64,000 nt of DNA from SIG299 sp045531955 (GTDB taxonomy: Bacteria; Bacillota; Clostridia; Lachnospirales; Lachnospiraceae), in the NCBI GenBank assembly GCA_045531955.1, contig JAZSFC010000041.1, positions 72,979 through 136,978 of the forward strand, read 5' to 3'. The notes under the pieces were generated by a model. That model did no database searches. It was not told where the DNA came from and was given only the letters and a program-made list of their open reading frames with translations. Shown here piece after piece: positions 47,510 to 56,547 of the stretch. Every line of letters starts with the position of its first letter. Position 1 is the stretch's first letter. The translations under genes were made by a program, and so were the position numbers.

Positions 47510-49813
47510 TCAGCCGGTGGTTCTTACCACATCGATAACACTTTCTACCTGGCGTATCTTAGTGATGAGATAGCTTAACTGCTCTGCTCCGTGCACTTCG
47601 AATCCCATCGTGATAGTTGCAGTGCCCTGCTTGCTGACACGGCTGTTTAAGCTGGATATATCCACTTTATTTTCAGTCAAAATCTTTGTGATATCTAATA
47701 ATACACCGCTTCGATTGTTGGCAAATACATTGATTTCCGCAAAGTATAAGTCTTCCCTCTTATCCTCCAAACCATTCCATTCTGCAGGAATAAAACGGAT
47801 TCGGTCTTCTTCCGGTGCATTAATAACATTAACACAGTCGGTACGGTGAATGGATACACCTCTGCCACGGGTAACATAGCCGATAATTTCATCGCCCGGT
47901 ACCGGAGAACAGCACTTAGAGAAATGAACTGCCACATCGTCTATACCCTGTACCATAATTCCCGTTTTTGCTTTCACACTAATCGGAAGCTTTTTCTCAT
48001 GTACCTCCTGCAAGGATTCCATGAGTTTTTCATCCGTCATTTCTTTCTTTTGCTTTTTGTTGTACTCTTCCAAAAGTCGGTTAACAATCTGGCCTTCTTT
48101 TAAAGCACCGCGTCCAACGGCTGCCAACACGGAATCCCAGTCACGGAAGCCGTATTTTCGCATACAAACTTCCAAAAATTCAGGTTTGCTGATATCGGAC
48201 TGTTTAATTGCCTTTGCTTTGCAATACGCAGTTAACAGGTTTTTTCCGTGAAGAATACTGTCTTCCTTTAACTCCGACTTAAACCACTGGTTAATTTTAT
48301 TTTTTGCCTGGGTGCTCTTAACCACGTTTAACCAGTCACGGCTTGGTCCCTTAGAGTTTTGGGAGGTGATAATTTCAACACGGTCACCGTTTTGCAGAAC
48401 ATAATCGATGGTAACCAGTTTACCGTTAACTCTGGCACCCACCATTTTGTTACCCACGGCACTGTGAATGGCATACGCGAAATCCACAGGCGTAGAACCA
48501 GCCGGAAGATTCTTTACATCTCCGGTAGGCGTAAAGCAGTATACACTGTCAGAAAATAAGTCCAGATCATTCTTTAATCCGCTAAGGAACTCCTTACTAT
48601 CGGACATATCACGCTGCCACTCCAGAATCTGACGTAACCATGCCAGTTTCTCTTCTTCGTTGGCGTCCGACTTAACTCCGTTCTGCGCTTCTTTGTACTT
48701 CCAATGGGCCGCAATACCGTATTCTGCTGTTTTATGCATTTCATACGTCCTAATCTGGATTTCAAACGGAGTTCCGTTCGGACCAATCAGGGTTGTATGC
48801 AAGGACTGGTACATATTCGGCTTTGGCATGGCAATATAATCTTTGAAACGCCCCGGAATCGGAATATACATTTCGTGAAGAATACCAAGTACCGCATAGC
48901 AGTCCTTCACATCTTCCACAAGTACCCGGACGGCAAATAAATCGTATATCTGGTCCAGTGTCTTGTTCTGGTTTTTCATTTTTTTATAAATACTGAAAAA
49001 GTGTTTTACTCTTCCGTCAATCTGGGCATCAATGCCATAGTCGGATATTTTTTCCGCTACTGCATCGATAATTCCCGCAACAAAAGCTTCCCTGTCGGAT
49101 TTACGCAGGGCAATTTTTTCTGCCAGATCTTTGTAAACCTCAGGTTCCAAATATTTTAAAGACAAATCGTCCAGTTCAATCTTTATTTTGGAAATACCGA
49201 GACGCTGGGCCAAAGGTGCATAAATATCCATAGTCTCTCTGGATTTTTCCTTCTGTTTTTCCGGACTTTGGAACTGCATGGTCCGTTGATTATGAAGACG
49301 GTCGGCAAGCTTAATCATAATTACGCGGATATCCTTTGCCATGGCAAGAAACATTTTACGTAAGTTTTCTGCCTGCAGCTCAATTTTATCCGCATCATAA
49401 TTTAACTGGGTAAGCTTCGTGACACCGTCTACTAAAAGGGCAATTTCCTCACTGAATTCCCTTGCCACATCCTCCATGGTAAATTCAGTGTCCTCAACCA
49501 CATCATGCAGAATACCAGCTACAATGGTTTCTTTATCCAGTTCCAGTTCTGCCAGGGTAATGGCAACACAAAGAGGATGAATGATATACGGCTCTCCGGA
49601 TTTTCTTTTTTGATCCTTGTGCATATCATAAGCCAGCCGATATGCCTTTTCAATCATGGAAATATCCGTACCCGGCCGGTACTCATACACCGTCTCTATC
49701 AGCTTTTTATACAATTCCTCCGGGTCAGTGAAGCCCACAGGCATACTCAATGACTTTTCTTCAATTGGTTTTTTAATAACTATGCCTTTTCTTCTTACTT
49801 CCTGTTCTGCCAT
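47510..49813 (-). CDS. relA: Bifunctional (p)ppGpp synthetase/hydrolase
   Basis: A 767-residue RSH enzyme that makes and degrades the alarmone. The HD hydrolase domain has GILHDVVEDTE (~101-111); the synthetase domain includes YKKMKNQNKTLDQIYDLFAV and MPKPNMYQSLHTTLIGPNG; the TGS domain (~415-475) has VYCFTPTGDVKNLPAGSTPV; a C-terminal ACT domain covers ~690-767. Intact motifs in both catalytic domains suggest a long Rel protein with both activities. ATG 49813 is preferred over a GTG four codons upstream. It follows apt by 31 bp. Confidence 0.96.
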   Translation of the reverse strand: MAEQEVRRKGIVIKKPIEEKSLSMPVGFTDPEELYKKLIETVYEYRPGTDISMIEKAYRLAYDMHKDQKRKSGEPYIIHPLCVAITLAELELDKETIVAGILHDVVEDTEFTMEDVAREFSEEIALLVDGVTKLTQLNYDADKIELQAENLRKMFLAMAKDIRVIMIKLADRLHNQRTMQFQSPEKQKEKSRETMDIYAPLAQRLGISKIKIELDDLSLKYLEPEVYKDLAEKIALRKSDREAFVAGIIDAVAEKISDYGIDAQIDGRVKHFFSIYKKMKNQNKTLDQIYDLFAVRVLVEDVKDCYAVLGILHEMYIPIPGRFKDYIAMPKPNMYQSLHTTLIGPNGTPFEIQIRTYEMHKTAEYGIAAHWKYKEAQNGVKSDANEEEKLAWLRQILEWQRDMSDSKEFLSGLKNDLDLFSDSVYCFTPTGDVKNLPAGSTPVDFAYAIHSAVGNKMVGARVNGKLVTIDYVLQNGDRVEIITSQNSKGPSRDWLNVVKSTQAKNKINQWFKSELKEDSILHGKNLLTAYCKAKAIKQSDISKPEFLEVCMRKYGFRDWDSVLAAVGRGALKEGQIVNRLLEEYNKKQKKEMTDEKLMESLQEVHEKKLPISVKAKTGIMVQGIDDVAVHFSKCCSPVPGDEIIGYVTRGRGVSIHRTDCVNVINAPEEDRIRFIPAEWNGLEDKREDLYFAEINVFANNRSGVLLDITKILTENKVDISSLNSRVSKQGTATITMGFEVHGAEQLSYLITKIRQVESVIDVVRTTG

Positions 49814-49844
49814 AAATTCACGCACCTTTTAGCTAGTTGTAGTT

Positions 49845-50369
49845 TTATTTGCCCGGATACTTAATTACAGAATCCACATCATAACCTTGCAGTTTTTCTC
49901 TTCCGTTTAAACCTTCTAATTCCATCAAAAATACAATTTTAACAACTTCACCGCCAAGCTCCTCTACCAGCTTTGTGATAGCTTCAATTGTGCCTCCGGT
50001 TGCAATAAGGTCATCCACAATAACAACCTTCTGACCCGGCTTAATGGCATCCTTATGCATCTCGATAGTAGCTGTGCCATATTCCAAATCATAGGTTCTT
50101 TCAATAGTTTCACAAGGAAGCTTACCCTTTTTTCGTACCGGAATAAAGGATTTCTTCAAATTATAAGCTACCGGCACACCAAAAATAAAGCCTCTGGACT
50201 CCGGACCAACTACAGCATCAAATTCCAGTCCTTCGAGTAACCCCTCTACCCCCTGAATCGCAAGCTGCAGTCCGTCTGCATCCTGCAGGACACTGGTAAC
50301 ATCGCGGAACATAATACCCGGTTCCGGAAAATCAGGAATGGTTCTTACATAATCTTCTACTCTCTTCAT
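49845..50369 (-). CDS. apt: Adenine phosphoribosyltransferase
   Basis: A 174-residue purine-salvage enzyme that makes AMP from adenine and PRPP. The N-terminus VRTIPDFPEPGIMFRDVTSV is diagnostic, and the PRPP loop is VVIVDDLIATGGT (~117-129). ATG 50369 has GGAGAGG upstream; the ATG at 50387 overlaps that site. It leads the apt-relA-MBL-hemZ operon, linking purine balance to alarmone synthesis as in other Firmicutes. A divergent promoter region of ~180 bp separates it from the plus-strand gene at 50551. Confidence 0.95.
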   Translation of the reverse strand: MKRVEDYVRTIPDFPEPGIMFRDVTSVLQDADGLQLAIQGVEGLLEGLEFDAVVGPESRGFIFGVPVAYNLKKSFIPVRKKGKLPCETIERTYDLEYGTATIEMHKDAIKPGQKVVIVDDLIATGGTIEAITKLVEELGGEVVKIVFLMELEGLNGREKLQGYDVDSVIKYPGK

Positions 50370-50550
50370 AATGATATACCTCTCCATTCAAAATAATTTA
50401 CTCCGTTTCAAATAAAACGATAAAACGGCATAGTACTACATATTAATATTTTTCATTATATCACTTTTTTACTTATATGCAAACATAAATTTTCACAGGA
50501 ATCTGCATATTTGCATATATTATTCATAATGCACATTTCAAGGAGTTCTC

Positions 50551-51825
50551 ATGCGTTCCCTCATTTATCCTGTTTTAACAGAGACCTCTGCCGACACAGA
50601 GGGCGGTTTTCAAGCAGAACTAACCGATATTACTACTAATTTCCCCATTGAAGGAGCTACTGTTTCTATATCTTCCCTTGATGATTTGTCACGTCCGACA
50701 GAAGTACTCCGTACCGATTCAGCCGGATTTACTCCTTTTATCACCCTACCCGCACCACCGTATGCCTTAAGTCAACAGCCTTCGGACATACGGCCTTATA
50801 GTGAATATGTACTGGATATTTCCGCTCCGGGCTATGAACCGGTCCGTATTTCCGGTGCAGAAATTTTAGCAGGTGTAACCGCCAGACAACATGTACAATT
50901 ACTTCCAAGTCCTACGGGCTTTCCCGGTACCGTGGAAGAATTTACAATTCCGGACCATACCCTCTATGGTTCCTATCCTCCGAAAATTGCAGAAGCAGAA
51001 GTAAAGGAAAATACTGCTTCCGGCGAAATTGTCCTGCCAAGTGTCGTTATTCCGGAATATATCATTGTCCACGATGGCACCCCAAATAACAGAAACGCAA
51101 AAAACTACACCGTCCGCTACCGTGACTACATCAAAAACGTTGCCTCCAGTGAGATTTATGCCACCTGGCCGGAAGCCACCATTTATGCCAATATTTTGGC
51201 AATTATGTCCTTTACACTAAACCGGGTTTATACGGAATGGTACCGTTCCCGCGGCTACGATTTTACCATCACCTCCTCCACTGCTTTTGACCACAAATGG
51301 ATTCCGGAACGTAACATCTATGACACCATTGATGCCGCCGTAGATAACATTTTCAACAACTACCTTTCCCGTCCTAACGTCAAGCAGCCGATTCTTACCC
51401 AGTACTGTGACGGCAAGCAGGTTTCCTGTCCCGGCCTAATGACCCAATGGGGAAGTAAATCCCTGGGCGATGCCGGTTATACGCCAATCCAGATTTTGAG
51501 AAATTTCTACGGAAACAATATCTATATCAACTCCACGGAAGAAATTTCCGGAATTCCTTCCTCCTATCCGGGTGCTGCCCTGCGCACAGGTTCCCGCGGC
51601 AACAGTGTCCGCACGATTCAGGAGCAGCTAAATATTATCAGTAATGCCTATCCACGCATTCCAAAAGTAGCAGAGGATGGTGTTTTTGGCACAGGTACCG
51701 AAAATGCAGTAAAGGAGTTCCAAACAATTTTCAACTTAACACCGGATGGCATCGTCGGTTTCAACACCTGGTACAAAATCTCCGCAATTTATGTGGCGGT
51801 AAGCCGAATTGCAGAGTATGCATAA
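50551..51825 (+). CDS. Peptidoglycan-binding protein with SpoIID-like central region
   Basis: 424 residues. The N-terminal part (~1-115) resembles a carboxypeptidase-regulatory/transthyretin-like fold (LTDITTNFPIEGATVSISSL). The central part (~165-330) has NYTVRYRDYIKNVASSEIYA and TLNRVYTEWYRSRGYDFTIT, reminiscent of SpoIID/lytic enzymes. The C-terminal peptidoglycan-binding domain (~345-415) is GSRGNSVRTIQEQLNIISNA, then EDGVFGTGTENAVKEFQ. No signal peptide is visible, which suits a spore-coat or mother-cell protein better than a secreted one. Similar proteins occur widely in clostridia with no settled function. Confidence 0.78.
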   Translation: MRSLIYPVLTETSADTEGGFQAELTDITTNFPIEGATVSISSLDDLSRPTEVLRTDSAGFTPFITLPAPPYALSQQPSDIRPYSEYVLDISAPGYEPVRISGAEILAGVTARQHVQLLPSPTGFPGTVEEFTIPDHTLYGSYPPKIAEAEVKENTASGEIVLPSVVIPEYIIVHDGTPNNRNAKNYTVRYRDYIKNVASSEIYATWPEATIYANILAIMSFTLNRVYTEWYRSRGYDFTITSSTAFDHKWIPERNIYDTIDAAVDNIFNNYLSRPNVKQPILTQYCDGKQVSCPGLMTQWGSKSLGDAGYTPIQILRNFYGNNIYINSTEEISGIPSSYPGAALRTGSRGNSVRTIQEQLNIISNAYPRIPKVAEDGVFGTGTENAVKEFQTIFNLTPDGIVGFNTWYKISAIYVAVSRIAEYA

Positions 51826-51849
51826 AAACAAAACAGCAAAATAAAAAAC

Positions 51850-51900
51850 CGGTACAGGAAAAGGAGGCAAATTTGCTTCCTTTTTTTGTACCGGTTTTCT
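51850..51900. terminator. Terminator after the peptidoglycan-binding gene
   Basis: AAACCGGTACA and TGTACCGGTTT pair perfectly around an inner imperfect hairpin (GGAGGCAAATTTGCTTCC). T tracts exist on both sides, so it may also stop the convergent MraY-like transcript. Confidence 0.8.
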
Positions 51901-51931
51901 GTTTCTCGGACAACCGCCCAAACATCCTATT

Positions 51932-52897
51932 CTATTTCACCAACACCATATAAATCACTGCTGCTGAAACCACCAGCTGAATAATTCCAAAACGGTATAC
52001 CGTCTGTGTATTAGACCAGCCGTTAACCTTTCTTGCCTGATCATGAAGAGGTGTTCTCACATTCTTTAAAATACGAATTTTTAAAAAGCGCAGTAAAGAT
52101 ACCTTTACCAGACCGATGCCGCCATCTACCATAAGTACCAGCGCAAACGCAAGGTATACAAACGGTCTGCCGGAAACCAGCGCTGCAATGGCAATTAAAG
52201 TACCCATGGCACGGGAACCCGCATCACCCATTAACATCGTACTCGGAGTAGCATTATGCCAAAGATAACCAAGAAGACATGCCATAAACAACAATAATAA
52301 GTAATTAAATGTACCCTCCTGCCCCAGAATAGTGTTTAATATATAGAAGGATGCCAAAGTAATCATAGTAAGAGTACCGGACAAACCATCCACACCATCC
52401 GCACAGTTAGTTACGTTAATGGATGCCCAAACCAGCACCACTGCAAGCAGGCCAAACAGCCATGCCGGAAGTTCCAACGTTGCATCCGTTACCAAAAATG
52501 CCACGGTTGTTCCATGATAGTTGATATAAGTAATTGCTACCATCACAGCAATGAGTAAATCTAAAATTGCCTTTTTATATTCGCCCCACGGATTTTTGGA
52601 GCAGTCATCCAGAAAGCCGGTTAACATAGAGGCAGCTACCAACAGCAAATAAATGATCCACTCCACCTCAAATGGTGCAAAAAGCAACGCTGCTGCCGCA
52701 AAAATCAATACAAATAAGAAGCCGGCACCTCTTGGTTTTCCTGCGGAAAGCTTACCGTCTACCGCAAAATCGCGTCCAAGGTCTCTCGGAAGCTTATCCT
52801 TACACTTCCAAAGAAGCAGAACTGTTGCAAAAAAAGCAAATAAAATACCTGCTGTAGCTATGATGCTCATATTTGATTCAAAAACAGATGCTAACAT
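51932..52897 (-). CDS. MraY-like phospho-sugar transferase
   Basis: 321 residues with about ten transmembrane segments. It has family motifs GFLDDCSK (~93-100), NVTNCADGVDGLSG (~160-173) and MLMGDAGSRAMG (~223-234). At the site of the usual histidine motif (PLHHHFE) it reads TPLHDQARKVNGWSNTQTV, so two of the three histidines are absent. It should transfer a phospho-sugar to undecaprenyl phosphate. It could be the main MraY of this clade or a paralogue for another polymer. The start ATG 52897 directly abuts the M42 stop. Confidence 0.8.
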   Translation of the reverse strand: MLASVFESNMSIIATAGILFAFFATVLLLWKCKDKLPRDLGRDFAVDGKLSAGKPRGAGFLFVLIFAAAALLFAPFEVEWIIYLLLVAASMLTGFLDDCSKNPWGEYKKAILDLLIAVMVAITYINYHGTTVAFLVTDATLELPAWLFGLLAVVLVWASINVTNCADGVDGLSGTLTMITLASFYILNTILGQEGTFNYLLLLFMACLLGYLWHNATPSTMLMGDAGSRAMGTLIAIAALVSGRPFVYLAFALVLMVDGGIGLVKVSLLRFLKIRILKNVRTPLHDQARKVNGWSNTQTVYRFGIIQLVVSAAVIYMVLVK

Positions 52898-53932
52898 TTA
52901 TACCTCCAAATAACCCTTTAACAGTTCTAATGTATTTTCCAGCCCCAGGCGATGTGTTCTTTCGATATTGTGGGATGCCTGCACACCCGGTCCGATCAGA
53001 GCACCGCAGATATTATTTCCTCCCCGGAGCGCAGCAGTAACATCAGAGCTGTAATGTGGGAAGATATCAACTACATAATCTAATTTTCTTTCTTTTGCAA
53101 TGGCAATCAGCTTACCGGTAAGGTCATAATCATAAGTACCTCCTGCATCCTTGGCACAAATAGAAACCTTGCGCTCCTCTCCTGCCAGGTCATCACCGAC
53201 AGCACCCATATCTACCGCTACAAACTCCGTAATTTCCTGCGGAATATACGTAGCACCAAAACCGATTTCTTCATAATTGGAAATTACCATCTGTACATCA
53301 CATTCCGGACGATTGCCGGTGTCCTTCATGTACTTAAGTAAGCCGAGAAGTAATGCAACCGCTGCTTTATCATCTAAGTGTCTGGATTTAATATAGCCGC
53401 TTTCACATTCCACAAAGCACGGGTCAAAGCTGATATAGTCACCGGTTTCAATGCCAAGTGCTGCCACATCCTCCTTATTTGTCGCCACCTCATCCAGACG
53501 CACTTCCATATTCTTTTCCTTACGTTCCATGGTTCTGGCATCGTCAAAGGTATGGACAGCCGGAGCCTTTGTCAGAACAGTACCAGTATATGTCTTTCCT
53601 GCTCTTGTATGCACCTTACAGTAGGTACTTTCGATAGATTCCATCATAAAACCACCGATGGAAGTCAGACGCAGGGTTCCGTTACTGTTTACGGAGCGCA
53701 CCATGGCACCTAACGTATCCACATGGGCCGACACGCCGATTACCTTATCCGGATTTGGATTTTTACCCGGTACCAGAATTACGGTACCTCCTTTTCTCAA
53801 GCGCTTTGTTTCATAACCAAGTTTTACTGCTTCCTGTTCCACATATTCAATTGCCTGCTTCGTGAATCCTGACGGACTCGGGATATTTACCAGTGTTTCC
53901 AACTGCTTCACAATATAATCAAGTTCGCTCAT
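52898..53932 (-). CDS. M42 family metallopeptidase
   Basis: A 344-residue cytosolic aminopeptidase/endoglucanase-like protein. Metal ligands are visible in SAHVDTLGAM (~68-77), SRHLDDKAAV (~180-189), SNYEEIGFG (~213-221, catalytic Glu pair), FVAVDMGAV and the final ASHNIERTH. M42 enzymes form dodecamers that trim peptides; substrate choice is unknown. It precedes the MraY-like gene with no gap, so the two are co-transcribed. Confidence 0.92.
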   Translation of the reverse strand: MSELDYIVKQLETLVNIPSPSGFTKQAIEYVEQEAVKLGYETKRLRKGGTVILVPGKNPNPDKVIGVSAHVDTLGAMVRSVNSNGTLRLTSIGGFMMESIESTYCKVHTRAGKTYTGTVLTKAPAVHTFDDARTMERKEKNMEVRLDEVATNKEDVAALGIETGDYISFDPCFVECESGYIKSRHLDDKAAVALLLGLLKYMKDTGNRPECDVQMVISNYEEIGFGATYIPQEITEFVAVDMGAVGDDLAGEERKVSICAKDAGGTYDYDLTGKLIAIAKERKLDYVVDIFPHYSSDVTAALRGGNNICGALIGPGVQASHNIERTHRLGLENTLELLKGYLEV

Positions 53933-53978
53933 ATTTTAGTCCTCTCTCTCTTTTCCGTAACGTAGCTGTAATACGTTT

Positions 53979-54011
53979 AAAAGGCAGGGACAAAAATTCG
54001 TTCCTGCCTTT
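53979..54011 (-). terminator. Terminator after ilvE
   Basis: AAAGGCAGG and CCTGCCTTT form a perfect 9-bp stem with a 14-nt loop and a short T run, 17 bp past the ilvE stop. Confidence 0.85.
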
Positions 54012-54027
54012 GATTTCTTATGTGAAT

Positions 54028-55098
54028 TTATTTCACCTCAACTACCCAGCCTCTGGTATCTTCAATCTTACCAAGCTGGATACCGGTTACGGTGTCATAA
54101 AGCTTCTGGCTTAATTCGCCGATGCCGCCGTCCTTAATCTGCATTACGGTATCCTGGAATCTCAAGTGGCCAACCGGAGAAATAACCGCTGCAGTACCGG
54201 TACCCCAAACTTCTTCCAAAGTACCGTTTACGCTTGCTTCGTAGAGCTCATCTACGGAGATTCTGCGTTCTTCTACCTCGTAGCCCCATTCCTTACAAAG
54301 AGCAATTACGGAGTTTCTTGTAATACCCGGAAGGATACTGCCATTTAACATTGGGGTAAGCACCTTGCCATTAATCTTAAAGAAGATGTTCATGGCACCT
54401 ACTTCTTCGATATACTTACGCTCTACACCGTCTAACCAGAGTACCTGGGAGTAACCCTCGTCGTGTGCCTTTAACTGTGCAGCCATGGAAGCAACATAGT
54501 TACCACCGGTCTTAGCTTCACCGATACCACCCTTAACGGCTCTTACATAGTCATCTTCAATCCAGATTTTAACCGGATTTAAGCCTTCCGGATAGTATGC
54601 GCCAACCGGAGATAAAATAATAACAAATAAATATGTATCGGATGGACGAACACCAAGGAATGGGTCAGTTGCAATAATGAACGGACGGATGTAAAGGGAT
54701 GTGCCCGGCTTGTTTGGAATCCAAGCTTCATCTACCTTAACTACTGCCTGAACTGCCTGAATGAAATCCTCTACAGGAATTTCAGGAATGCACAGACGTT
54801 TGTTGGTGTTGTTTGTTCTCTTTGCATTCATGTCAGGGCGGAATAATAATGCTCTGCCATCATCAGCTCTGTATGCCTTTAATCCTTCAAACATTTCCTG
54901 ACCGTAATGGAATACCATTGCGGATGGTTCTAAAGAAATTGGCTGATAAGGAACGACTCTCGGATCGAACCAGCCCTTTCCCTTTTGATAGTTCATCACA
55001 AACATATGGTCTGTGAAGATGGTTCCGAAGGTCAATGGATTGTCTTTAGCAGGCAAGGCCTTTGGAGTTGTTGTCTTTTCAATTCTGATGTTTAACAT
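54028..55098 (-). CDS. ilvE: Branched-chain amino acid aminotransferase
   Basis: A 356-residue class IV PLP enzyme. The PLP lysine lies in GEAKTGGNYVAS (~191-202). EEVGAMNIFF and LNGSILPGITRNSVIALCKE are diagnostic of long-form IlvE. It exchanges the amino group between glutamate and Leu/Ile/Val. It follows folA by 17 bp and is closed by a terminator, so it is the last gene of this run; no leucine attenuator or T-box is visible before it. Confidence 0.95.
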   Translation of the reverse strand: MLNIRIEKTTTPKALPAKDNPLTFGTIFTDHMFVMNYQKGKGWFDPRVVPYQPISLEPSAMVFHYGQEMFEGLKAYRADDGRALLFRPDMNAKRTNNTNKRLCIPEIPVEDFIQAVQAVVKVDEAWIPNKPGTSLYIRPFIIATDPFLGVRPSDTYLFVIILSPVGAYYPEGLNPVKIWIEDDYVRAVKGGIGEAKTGGNYVASMAAQLKAHDEGYSQVLWLDGVERKYIEEVGAMNIFFKINGKVLTPMLNGSILPGITRNSVIALCKEWGYEVEERRISVDELYEASVNGTLEEVWGTGTAAVISPVGHLRFQDTVMQIKDGGIGELSQKLYDTVTGIQLGKIEDTRGWVVEVK

Positions 55099-55115
55099 GA
55101 TAATTCTCCTCCCAT

Positions 55116-55607
55116 TTATTTCTTGCGCTCATATCTGCAGAATTCATACACCAGATCATAGTAGGTCTGCTCGTCTGAAATACCGGTAAGCTCCCATTCC
55201 GGATCTGCATCCAGATTAGGGAAATAGGTATCTGCAGCATATGCGTAATCAATCTTTGTGACATGTGCCAGGTCGCAGTATGGCAGCATCTGCTTATAGA
55301 TTTCCCCTCCGCCGATAACATAAACATCTTCGGATTTGTAATCTTTTACTGCTTCTAATGCTTCTTCAATACTATGAACCACAGTAACGTCTTTTGCATT
55401 ATAATCCTTTTTTCTTGTAATTACAATATTTTTTCTGTCCTTTAACGGCTGACTGTTAGGAAAACTTTCTAATGTCTTTCTTCCCATAATGATAACCTTA
55501 CCGGTAGTTTCGGTGCGGAAAAACTTTTTATCCGCCGGAATGGAAACCAGCAAATCGTTATTGCAGCCAATGGCCCAGTTTTTGTCTACTGCTACAATTA
55601 AGTTCAT
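55116..55607 (-). CDS. folA: Dihydrofolate reductase
   Basis: 163 residues. NADPH and folate sites are visible: MNLIVAVDKNWAIGCNNDLL, IIMGRKTLESFPNSQPLKDR and VYVIGGGEIYKQMLPYCD. It regenerates the tetrahydrofolate that thymidylate synthase consumes, and thyA is the upstream neighbour. The intergenic space of 88 bp holds a two-copy 34-bp repeat. Length and motifs are normal for a chromosomal enzyme. Confidence 0.95.
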   Translation of the reverse strand: MNLIVAVDKNWAIGCNNDLLVSIPADKKFFRTETTGKVIIMGRKTLESFPNSQPLKDRKNIVITRKKDYNAKDVTVVHSIEEALEAVKDYKSEDVYVIGGGEIYKQMLPYCDLAHVTKIDYAYAADTYFPNLDADPEWELTGISDEQTYYDLVYEFCRYERKK

Positions 55608-55630
55608 AGTAATCTCCTATCCATAATTCG

Positions 55631-55698
55631 TGACAATCAGAAAACAAAGTTTTCTGTTGTATTATGACAATCAGAAACCAAAGTTTACTGTTGTATTA
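55631..55698. repeat. Two-copy 34-bp tandem repeat between thyA and folA
   Basis: Copies at 55631-55664 and 55665-55698 differ at two positions. The first contains a perfect hairpin, CAGAAAAC-AAA-GTTTTCTG; the second copy has lost the pairing. The last four bases run into the thyA stop. Confidence 0.75.
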
Positions 55699-56544
55699 TA
55701 CTGCTACCGGAATGCCGGTTACCTGCGGTCCTGTGATGTAGTCATCCAAACGCACATCATCTCTTGTAAACTGATAGAAATCCTTTATCTCCGGATTTAA
55801 CCAAAACTTTGGTGCCGGATAAGTAGGACGCTCAATCAGTTCTTTGATAATCGGGATATGGCGGTCGTAGATATGGGCGTCAGCAATAACATGCACAAAT
55901 TCGCCCACTTCCATGTCACACACCTGCGCCAGCATGTGGATTAACACCGCATACTGACATACATTCCAGTTGTTTGCCGCCAGAATATCCTGGGAACGCT
56001 GGTTTAAAATAGCATTTAAACGAAGCTTATCACTCTCCCGCGATTTTGTCACGTTAAATGTCATGCTGTAGGCACACGGATACAAATTCATCTCATGCAA
56101 ATCCTGATGCACATAGATGTTAGTCATTATTCTACGACTATACGGATTATTTTTCAAGTCATAAATTACACGGTCTACCTGATCCATCATGCCTTCTTTG
56201 TACTGATGCTTTACGCCCAGCTGGTACCCGTAGGCTTTACCAATGGAACCGTTCTCGTCGGCCCAGGAGTCCCAAATCTTTGGTTTTAAGTCTTTAATAT
56301 TGTTGGACTTCTGCTGCCAAATCCAAAGAATTTCATCGGTACAGGACTTGATACCTGTTTTACGTAAGGTCAGTGCCGGGAATTCCTTAGATAAGTCATA
56401 CCGGTTTACCACGCCAAACTGCTTGATGGTGTAGGCGAAGGAGCCGTCCTCCCACTTCGGACGGACCTTCTCCCCTTCGGTGCTGGTACCGTTTTCTATA
56501 ATATCTTTACACATTCTGATAAAAACATCATCTGCGTAGCTCAT
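55696..56544 (-). CDS. thyA: Thymidylate synthase
   Basis: A 282-residue ThyA-type enzyme: catalytic Cys in NLYPCAYSMTFNV (~155), NQRSQDILAANNWNVCQYAV and HVIADAHIYDRHI for folate and nucleotide binding. It converts dUMP to dTMP using methylene-tetrahydrofolate. It starts 3 bp after the nrdD stop, so the dNTP-supplying steps are coupled. The usual PPCH motif reads YPCAYS, a known variation in some clades rather than a loss. Confidence 0.93.
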   Translation of the reverse strand: MSYADDVFIRMCKDIIENGTSTEGEKVRPKWEDGSFAYTIKQFGVVNRYDLSKEFPALTLRKTGIKSCTDEILWIWQQKSNNIKDLKPKIWDSWADENGSIGKAYGYQLGVKHQYKEGMMDQVDRVIYDLKNNPYSRRIMTNIYVHQDLHEMNLYPCAYSMTFNVTKSRESDKLRLNAILNQRSQDILAANNWNVCQYAVLIHMLAQVCDMEVGEFVHVIADAHIYDRHIPIIKELIERPTYPAPKFWLNPEIKDFYQFTRDDVRLDDYITGPQVTGIPVAV

Positions 56545-56547
56545 GGT

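Noticed and set aside
55099..55115. T-box or leucine attenuator before ilvE
   Set aside because: Only 17 bp separate ilvE from folA, which leaves no room for such a leader.
55079..55327. An 82-codon minus-strand frame across the folA end and ilvE start
   Set aside because: It overlaps two genes with clear families and good ribosome sites and has no features of its own.
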